Part shown: positions 5,979 through 9,071 of the stretch, one piece after another
Layout of the letters: every line of letters begins with the position of its first letter
Numbering within the stretch: the stretch's first letter is position 1
Assembly: GCA_003486675.1 (NCBI GenBank)
Contig: DNGG01000096.1
Location: 1 to 9,071, forward strand
Reading direction: 5' to 3'
DNA: 9,071 bases
Origin: Cyanobacteria bacterium UBA11372
GTDB lineage: Bacteria; Cyanobacteriota; Cyanobacteriia; Cyanobacteriales; Aerosakkonemataceae
Position numbers and translations under genes: made by a program
The notes under the pieces: generated by a model
What the model was told of the DNA's origin: nothing
Seen by the model: only the letters and a program-made list of their open reading frames with translations
Databases searched by the model: none

Positions 5979-6230
5979 CTAGAACCTGATTCGCCGAGTC
6001 AAAATACTCATCACCTCACCAGAGGCGGGTGCAGGTAACAATGGACTCCACTCGTGAATTTGAGCAAATCGAACGACATAAAGCGTGCGAATTGTAGAAG
6101 TAACTCCTCTGTGGGAACCAATTACTAGAACCCGCACCACTTCGTAATCATCCGTTCCAGCTAGCAAACTGTCCGCAGTTTCTAGCGGCACAAAGGGGAA
6201 ATTTGCTGATGAGACATCAGTCTGTAACAT
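5979..6230 (-). CDS. Small protein of unknown function (83 residues) with a strong ribosome binding site
   Basis: I do not recognise a domain. The N-terminal 30 residues look disordered and acidic. Residues 31-58 (EVVRVLVIGS, then RGVTSTIRTLYVVRFAQIHE) look like a beta-rich core, followed by WSPLLPAPASGEVMSILTRR and a basic end. It has no signal peptide and no convincing membrane helix. A perfect AGGAGG lies 10 bases before the ATG, the strongest ribosome binding site in the window, which fixes the start and argues that the gene is real. A predicted leftward promoter at 6327-6354, about 90 bases upstream, implies a leader with a GC-rich hairpin. The gene diverges from the ribbon-helix-helix gene, and a palindrome sits between the two promoters. 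It is followed by the HIP1 cluster rather than an obvious terminator. The function is unknown. Confidence 0.65.
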   Translation of the reverse strand: MLQTDVSSANFPFVPLETADSLLAGTDDYEVVRVLVIGSHRGVTSTIRTLYVVRFAQIHEWSPLLPAPASGEVMSILTRRIRF

Positions 6231-6240
6231 GGTTTATGTG

Positions 6241-6246
6241 CCTCCT
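6241..6246 (-). promoter_or_regulatory. Ribosome binding site AGGAGG of the 83-residue gene
   Basis: The minus strand reads AGGAGG, then a 10-base spacer CACATAAACC, then ATG at 6228-6230. This is a full-consensus Shine-Dalgarno at slightly long spacing. It selects this ATG as the start. Confidence 0.75.
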
Positions 6247-6272
6247 GTAGGTATGTCTATGGGTGGTAAAGT

Positions 6273-6303
6273 CGCGCTTTGGGTCTGCTTCACCCTGGGC
6301 GCG
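6273..6303 (-). promoter_or_regulatory. GC-rich hairpin in the predicted leader of the 83-residue gene
   Basis: CGCGC (6273-6277) pairs with GCGCG (6299-6303), and inside it GGGT (6281-6284) pairs with ACCC (6292-6295), separated by a 3x3 internal loop. It lies between the predicted transcription start and the AGGAGG site. There is no T-run, so it is not a terminator. It may stabilise the mRNA or affect translation. Confidence 0.35.
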
Positions 6304-6326
6304 GCGCTTTTTATGTTGCTGGTAGT

Positions 6327-6354
6327 ACTATACCATAAAGTTGCAACTTTACAA
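6327..6354 (-). promoter_or_regulatory. Predicted leftward promoter for the 83-residue gene
   Basis: On the minus strand a -35 box TTGTAA (6349-6354), a 16-bp spacer and a -10 box TATAGT (6327-6332, 5 of 6 consensus matches) lie about 95 bp upstream of the start codon. The palindrome 6336-6351 occupies almost the whole spacer. Confidence 0.45.
6336..6351. promoter_or_regulatory. Perfect 16-bp palindrome TAAAGTTGCAACTTTA, candidate operator
   Basis: The palindrome is uninterrupted and lies between the -10 and -35 boxes of the predicted leftward promoter. Its right end overlaps the -35 box of the predicted rightward promoter. A further TGCAAC at 6358-6363 repeats the half-site found at 6342-6347, 16 bp away. 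A protein bound here would block both directions. The adjacent ribbon-helix-helix protein is the obvious candidate, since that fold often represses its own promoter; this last step is inference. Confidence 0.5.
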
Positions 6355-6376
6355 CCCTGCAACGTAACAACAAAAT
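6348..6376 (+). promoter_or_regulatory. Predicted rightward promoter for the ribbon-helix-helix gene
   Basis: A -35 box TTTACA (6348-6353, 5 of 6 matches), a 17-bp spacer and a -10 box CAAAAT (6371-6376, 4 of 6) precede the start codon by about 37 bp. It is back to back with the leftward promoter. Confidence 0.35.
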
Positions 6377-6403
6377 CGATTCGCAAAGAGAAAGTGAAAT
6401 AAT

Positions 6404-6407
6404 GGAG
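6404..6407 (+). promoter_or_regulatory. Ribosome binding site GGAG selecting a TTG start
   Basis: GGAG is followed by a 6-base spacer CGGTAG and TTG at 6414-6416. The ATG at 6402-6404 leads to a stop after three codons. An in-frame GTG at 6438-6440 has no Shine-Dalgarno, so TTG is the better-supported start. Confidence 0.5.
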
Positions 6408-6413
6408 CGGTAG

Positions 6414-6608
6414 TTGCTACATCGACACATCGCTACTGTGACCGACAAGAAGAAAGATCCTAATTACAGCATGGTCAGGGGGTTAATACCGCAAGACTTG
6501 CTCAGAAAGTTTAAAATCTACTGCATCGACAATGGATTCGATTACAGCGAGGGGTTAGAAAACGTGCTGCGCGAGTACTTTGAATGGAAAGAGCAACAAA
6601 CGAAGTAG
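6414..6608 (+). CDS. Small ribbon-helix-helix (CopG-like) DNA-binding protein
   Basis: The 64-residue protein fits the ribbon-helix-helix plan: a flexible charged N-terminus (VTDKKKDPNY), a strand SMVRGLIP (19-26), helix A about 27-40 (QDLLRKFKIYCIDN), a turn GFD, and helix B about 44-60 (YSEGLENVLREYFEWKE). In this fold a dimer's paired strands enter the DNA major groove; members act as transcription repressors, antitoxins or plasmid copy-control proteins. The start is TTG supported by GGAG, with GTG at 6438 as an alternative giving 56 residues. It diverges from the 83-residue gene across a palindromic operator candidate, which suggests autorepression and control of the neighbour. No toxin gene adjoins it on the same strand. 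A terminator-like hairpin follows at 6673-6709. The fold call rests on pattern only, without a profile search. Confidence 0.65.
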   Translation: MLHRHIATVTDKKKDPNYSMVRGLIPQDLLRKFKIYCIDNGFDYSEGLENVLREYFEWKEQQTK

Positions 6609-6646
6609 CGGATGATATCCGACGCACAGCTGTTGCTTTGGGGTGC

Positions 6647-6715
6647 GCGATCGCATCCTACCCCTATAACACAACTCCCCCAGCATATCAACCGACTGCG
6701 GGAGTTTTTCCTTTA
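6647..6715 (+). repeat. HIP1-linked repeat copy after the ribbon-helix-helix gene
   Basis: It begins with HIP1 (6647-6654) and CATCCTACCCC, and 6658-6705 matches the 3' end of the PIN gene (4795-4842) at 39 of 48 positions. Read on the minus strand, 6657-6704 encodes LPQSVDMLGELCYRGR, identical to the PIN tail at 10 of 16 residues, with a helix-like stretch ILKLIKEK just before it. It is therefore either a mobile hairpin repeat or the scrap of a second PIN gene. Confidence 0.6.
6673..6709 (+). terminator. Intrinsic terminator-like hairpin after the ribbon-helix-helix gene
   Basis: AACTCCC-C-CAG (6673-6683) pairs with CTG-C-GGGAGTT (6696-6706) around a 12-base loop, with one C/C mismatch, and runs into TTTTT (6705-6709). 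It lies 64 bases after the stop codon of the small DNA-binding protein and points the right way to end its transcript. Confidence 0.6.
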
Positions 6716-6862
6716 TTAATTTCAAAATCTCAGATTTAACATTATAAAAAATTTTTTAACTCACCCTTTTGAGTTACGTATTATAAGTTACCACACTCGT
6801 GTGTCACAAAAAGAAGCGACTGGCAACAAGCTTTCTGCAAAAGTTAAATTCATAGAGAACTG

Positions 6863-6896
6863 AATTGGCTAAATTCAAAAATTATTCTAGCCAATT
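6863..6896. repeat. 9-bp inverted repeat in the leader of the cell-wall enzyme gene
   Basis: AATTGGCTA (6863-6871) and TAGCCAATT (6888-6896) are perfect complements around a 16-base AT-rich loop, 117 bp before the GTG start. It could be a leader RNA hairpin or a spaced operator. There is no T-run of terminator type. Confidence 0.4.
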
Positions 6897-7001
6897 GTGG
6901 GGAACAAAGCTGAATGCTGTTGACTCTATCTATTGTAGAGCTACACGCTACAGGTACTGAAAGGGCAGCAGTTTATCAGTGGTTATTTAATTAGGTTTAA
7001 T

Positions 7002-7006
7002 AGGAG
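7002..7006 (+). promoter_or_regulatory. Ribosome binding site AGGAG selecting a GTG start
   Basis: AGGAG is followed by the 7-base spacer TATTAAC and GTG at 7014-7016. The near-consensus site at good spacing supports the GTG start of the cell-wall enzyme. Confidence 0.75.
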
Positions 7007-7013
7007 TATTAAC

Positions 7014-8618
7014 GTGGTAGAACAACCTCGTGGAGTTTGGATTTGGAATTTAGCAAAAATTCGCAGCGATTATCTAGATAAACTGGTTGAATGCCAAGTT
7101 AAGCGAGTTTATCTCAAAGTCTTTGATGGTAAATTTCAAGGGAGACTGCAACCCACATTTTGGGATTGGCAATGTTCTGCTGAAATCGTTCAAGAATTCC
7201 AATCCCAAGGGATTCAAGTTTATGGATGGGGGTATCACTACGGAACTGCTGATGTTAACGAGCAGGTAGCCAAAGTTAAGCAAGCGCTTGCCTGCGGACT
7301 TGATGGTTATATCCTGGATTTAGAAGAAGAAGTTAAAGACAGAAGCACTCACCCAAATGTAGAAAAGCTGCTTGCTACTCTGCGTTCATTAGTTAAAGAA
7401 GGAACGCTCGGATATACCAGTTTTGGACATCCTGGATTTCATCCTAACGTTCCTTGGAAAATGTTGGATGAGTATTGCGATATTGCTTTACCTCAAATCT
7501 ATTTTGAAAAATTCAATTTCTTGCTGACGACTTCAGAAGAAGTTAAAGCTTGTTTTGACGCTCACAAGCGGCTAGGATTGACTAAACCAATTCTGCCTAT
7601 TTGGAGTTCCGAAAGCGATGCAACAAAACCCGCAACGGCAGCAGAACTTCAAGACTACTTGAGTAATTTTCCTGGTTCTTCAATTTGGCGCATTCCTAAT
7701 GTAGGCGAGCGCGGCGAAGCATGGAATTTAGTCTATTCTGACTTTGAATTACCAACTCTCAGCCGTTTTCTGCGTCTAGGTAGTAAAGGAGATGATGTTA
7801 AAGCACTGCAAAAAGTTTTGAATGCCAGAGGGTTTGATGCAGGAACAGTAGATGGAGATTTTGGCTCTAAAACTGAAGCGGCTGTTATAGCATTTCAAAC
7901 CGAAGCCAATCTTACTGTAGATGGGGTAGTTGGCGAACAAACTTGGACAGCGCTTGGTGGTAAGTTTAAAGCACCTCAGCTAGTCAAGTTTGGGGATTTA
8001 TCTGCAAGCGAAAAGCAACGGGTAGAAGCTGGCTTTTTCTTCCCGCCTACATTCGGCAGCCGATACGCAAATCCATCCAATTCTAACCCTAAAGAATGGA
8101 GCGGAAATCCTGGACAGCGAGCGCGGTATATTAAAGACGCGGATATGCCTGTTGTTGCCGATTCAGAATCTCGTTCTGCGGATCAAATTCGTGCAGTAAT
8201 TAACTACTTCAACGTGGAAGATTCTGGTAATAAACGTTTTTGGCCTGACGGAAGTGTCACCTGCTGCAATATATTTGCTCGGGATGTTATGCGTTGTCTG
8301 CGCGCGCCTTTAACTCACTGGGTTGGGGAAAAAGAGCAAGATGCAAATGCCATGTTTGACTGGTTGAATAACCCGGCAAATGGATGGCGTAAAGTTAATG
8401 CTGCCGTTGCTTCGGCAGCAGCAAGTAAGGGAATTCCTACCTTGGGCTGTTGGAAAAATCCGGGAGGAATTGGACATATCGTTGTAGTTCGTCCTGAACC
8501 GGGCGAACCAAACAATCCTCGCATTGCTCAAGCTGGTGCAATCAATTTTGCCAATGGTTTGGCAACAAAAGGATTGAGTCCTGCAAAAGGAAAGTTTACC
8601 TACTTTGTCTATGGCTAA
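7014..8618 (+). CDS. Three-domain peptidoglycan-active enzyme (hydrolase-like barrel, PG-binding domain, Cys/His amidase-like)
   Basis: Residues 1-245 resemble a TIM-barrel glycosidase: it begins GVWIWNLAKI, has alternating strands (VKRVYLKVFD, GIQVYGWGYHYG, GYILDLEEE), and the DLEEE segment with D102 and E104 gives a DxE pair like GH25 lysozymes. Residues about 252-316 are a peptidoglycan-binding repeat (PG_binding_1: LRLGSKGDDVKALQKVLNAR, then VDGDFGSKTEAAVIAFQ and VDGVVGEQTWTAL). Residues about 325-534 resemble an NlpC/P60- or CHAP-like amidase, with the candidate nucleophile Cys in TCCNIFARDV (C418, or C417), His in GIGHIVVV (H488), and a polar segment RIAQAG (503-508). The protein would bind and cut cell-wall glycan and peptide bonds. 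There is no N-terminal signal peptide, as in many phage endolysins, so export would need a holin, lysis or another route; none is encoded here. The gene stands alone, with no phage genes around it. Domain order is firm; the catalytic roles are inferred. Confidence 0.8.
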   Translation: MVEQPRGVWIWNLAKIRSDYLDKLVECQVKRVYLKVFDGKFQGRLQPTFWDWQCSAEIVQEFQSQGIQVYGWGYHYGTADVNEQVAKVKQALACGLDGYILDLEEEVKDRSTHPNVEKLLATLRSLVKEGTLGYTSFGHPGFHPNVPWKMLDEYCDIALPQIYFEKFNFLLTTSEEVKACFDAHKRLGLTKPILPIWSSESDATKPATAAELQDYLSNFPGSSIWRIPNVGERGEAWNLVYSDFELPTLSRFLRLGSKGDDVKALQKVLNARGFDAGTVDGDFGSKTEAAVIAFQTEANLTVDGVVGEQTWTALGGKFKAPQLVKFGDLSASEKQRVEAGFFFPPTFGSRYANPSNSNPKEWSGNPGQRARYIKDADMPVVADSESRSADQIRAVINYFNVEDSGNKRFWPDGSVTCCNIFARDVMRCLRAPLTHWVGEKEQDANAMFDWLNNPANGWRKVNAAVASAAASKGIPTLGCWKNPGGIGHIVVVRPEPGEPNNPRIAQAGAINFANGLATKGLSPAKGKFTYFVYG

Positions 8619-8622
8619 TTAA

Positions 8623-8837
8623 AGAAACCGGGTTGGGAGCATGTCAACGAGAGTAGCCGACACCCGCGCATGGTGTCGCTACACAAACAAAGCCTGCCTA
8701 CCCTCCGGGTTCCGCGTTAGCGGTACGCAGGCTTTAAAAGCTTTAGCCCGCGAAGGATGGCTCGCGTTTGTATAGCCGCACCATGCGCGGGTGCTGGCGT
8801 AAATTTACAAACTTGACATGCTCCCAACCGGGTTTCT
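8623..8837. repeat. 215-bp palindromic repeat element with 25-bp terminal inverted repeats
   Basis: The ends 8623-8647 (AGAAACCGGGTTGGGAGC then ATGTCAA) and 8813-8837 are complementary over 25 bp with one mismatch. Inside, 8655-8687 and 8761-8793 form a second imperfect stem sharing ACCCGCGCATGGTG. At the centre AAAGCCTGC-C-TACC pairs with GGTA-C-GCAGGCTTT (about 8690-8736). It carries no open frame and begins 5 bases after the enzyme gene. I see no clear target-site duplication. It is best read as a non-autonomous, MITE-like repeat that could also end transcription. Confidence 0.75.
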
Positions 8838-8873
8838 ATGAAAAATCGTTTATGGTAACGAGAAATTGCCGCA

Positions 8874-8888
8874 AGAAACCCGGTTTCT
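8874..8888. repeat. Palindrome AGAAACCCGGTTTCT
   Basis: A 7-bp perfect inverted repeat around one C. It repeats the end motif of the 215-bp element (AGAAACCGGG / CGGGTTTCT) 36 bases further on, so it is probably a solitary end or minimal copy of the same family. Confidence 0.65.
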
Positions 8889-8933
8889 AATCTCATATCA
8901 TGTCCTTAAAATTACCCATAATTAGTAGCCGGT

Positions 8934-8985
8934 ACACGGCAATATCAACGTTATTTGTTTATTCGATATATCTCTGATGCCGTGT
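8934..8985. repeat. Inverted repeat ACACGGCA ... TGCCGTGT
   Basis: ACACGGCA (8934-8941) and TGCCGTGT (8978-8985) are perfect complements, with ATATC/GATAT (8942-8946 and 8965-8969) as an inner pair. On the minus strand it begins TAGGGACACGGCA, which I recall as a frequent cyanobacterial interspersed repeat. It may also lie in the 3' region of a leftward gene at the right edge. Confidence 0.5.
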
Positions 8986-9016
8986 CCCTACGCAACAACT
9001 TTATCAGGTTTTTTTA

Positions 9017-9071
9017 TTATGGCAATTGGGCGGAAATCATATCAGGTGTTTTACCATCCTTGCCGTTCAAC
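9017..9071 (-). CDS. Possible 3' end of a leftward gene running off the window
   Basis: One minus-strand frame is open from the window edge and reads LNGKDGKTPDMISAQLP before TAA at 9017-9019, followed at once by a second TAA. The other two minus-strand frames stop within the same bases. Seventeen codons with a plausible composition and a double stop suggest a real C-terminus, but the piece is too short to identify. Confidence 0.3.
   Translation of the reverse strand, partial: LNGKDGKTPDMISAQLP

Larger units (their letters stand above)
6710..7013. other. AT-rich leader region of the cell-wall enzyme gene
   Basis: No credible gene is present. It contains a 7-bp hairpin TAACTCA/TGAGTTA (6757-6763 and 6770-6776) next to an AAAAAATTTTTT tract, and a 9-bp inverted repeat AATTGGCTA/TAGCCAATT (6863-6871 and 6888-6896). 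The promoter of the enzyme gene at 7014 is expected here, but I cannot place a convincing -35/-10 pair. Confidence 0.5.

Noticed and set aside
7074..7283. Alternative frames inside the lytic enzyme gene (also 7087-7269, 8310-8531 and 8315-8524)
   Set aside because: They overlap well-supported domains of the 534-residue protein in other frames and show no protein-family features.
8623..8837. Insertion sequence with its own transposase
   Set aside because: The element is only 215 bp, has no open frame, and no target-site duplication could be seen.
1..9071. tRNA, rRNA or known riboswitch genes
   Set aside because: Scanning both strands by eye I found no cloverleaf with a conserved TTCRA arm, no rRNA-like blocks, and no recognisable aptamer core upstream of the genes. 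Weak matches cannot be excluded without a covariance-model search.

Overview
The window looks like a chromosomal segment of a filamentous cyanobacterium. Three things point there: a magnesium-chelatase H-type gene, eight copies of the HIP1 octamer GCGATCGC (at 143, 3006, 4717, 5864, 5899, 5926, 5949 and 6647), and many cyanobacterial-style interspersed hairpin repeats in the gaps. I cannot name a species.

Layout. 31-3753 (+) is a 1240-residue ChlH/BchH-family protein. It is shorter than the main cyanobacterial ChlH and is probably a second paralog. Two of its linkers are encoded by repeat DNA. 3761-4019 is a run of hairpin repeats, one element nested in another. 4036-4293 (-) encodes a small protein of unknown function. 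4294-4787 has no gene but holds an array of TGTCAA/TTGACA half-sites and two perfect palindromes. 4788-5837 (-) is a compact two-gene unit with an excisionase-like HTH antitoxin first and a PIN-domain toxin second. 5979-6230 (-) is a small unknown protein with a strong ribosome binding site. It diverges from 6414-6608 (+), a small ribbon-helix-helix protein. Both face a perfect 16-bp palindrome that overlaps predicted promoters in both directions. 7014-8618 (+) is a three-domain cell-wall lytic enzyme: a TIM-barrel hydrolase-like region, a peptidoglycan-binding domain and a Cys/His amidase or peptidase-like region. 8623-8985 is another cluster of inverted repeats. At the right edge the last 17 codons of a leftward gene may enter the window.

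How the parts relate. The ChlH-like protein belongs to tetrapyrrole metabolism and has no visible functional link to its neighbours. The middle (4.0-6.7 kb) is an accessory island of small regulator and toxin-antitoxin genes. A HIP1-linked repeat is scattered through it: one copy forms the coding end of the PIN toxin, one lies just downstream of that gene, one forms a terminator-like hairpin after the ribbon-helix-helix gene, and a short fragment lies upstream of the antitoxin. The best candidates for something undescribed are the divergent small-protein/RHH pair with its shared operator, and this repeat that is shared between coding and non-coding positions.
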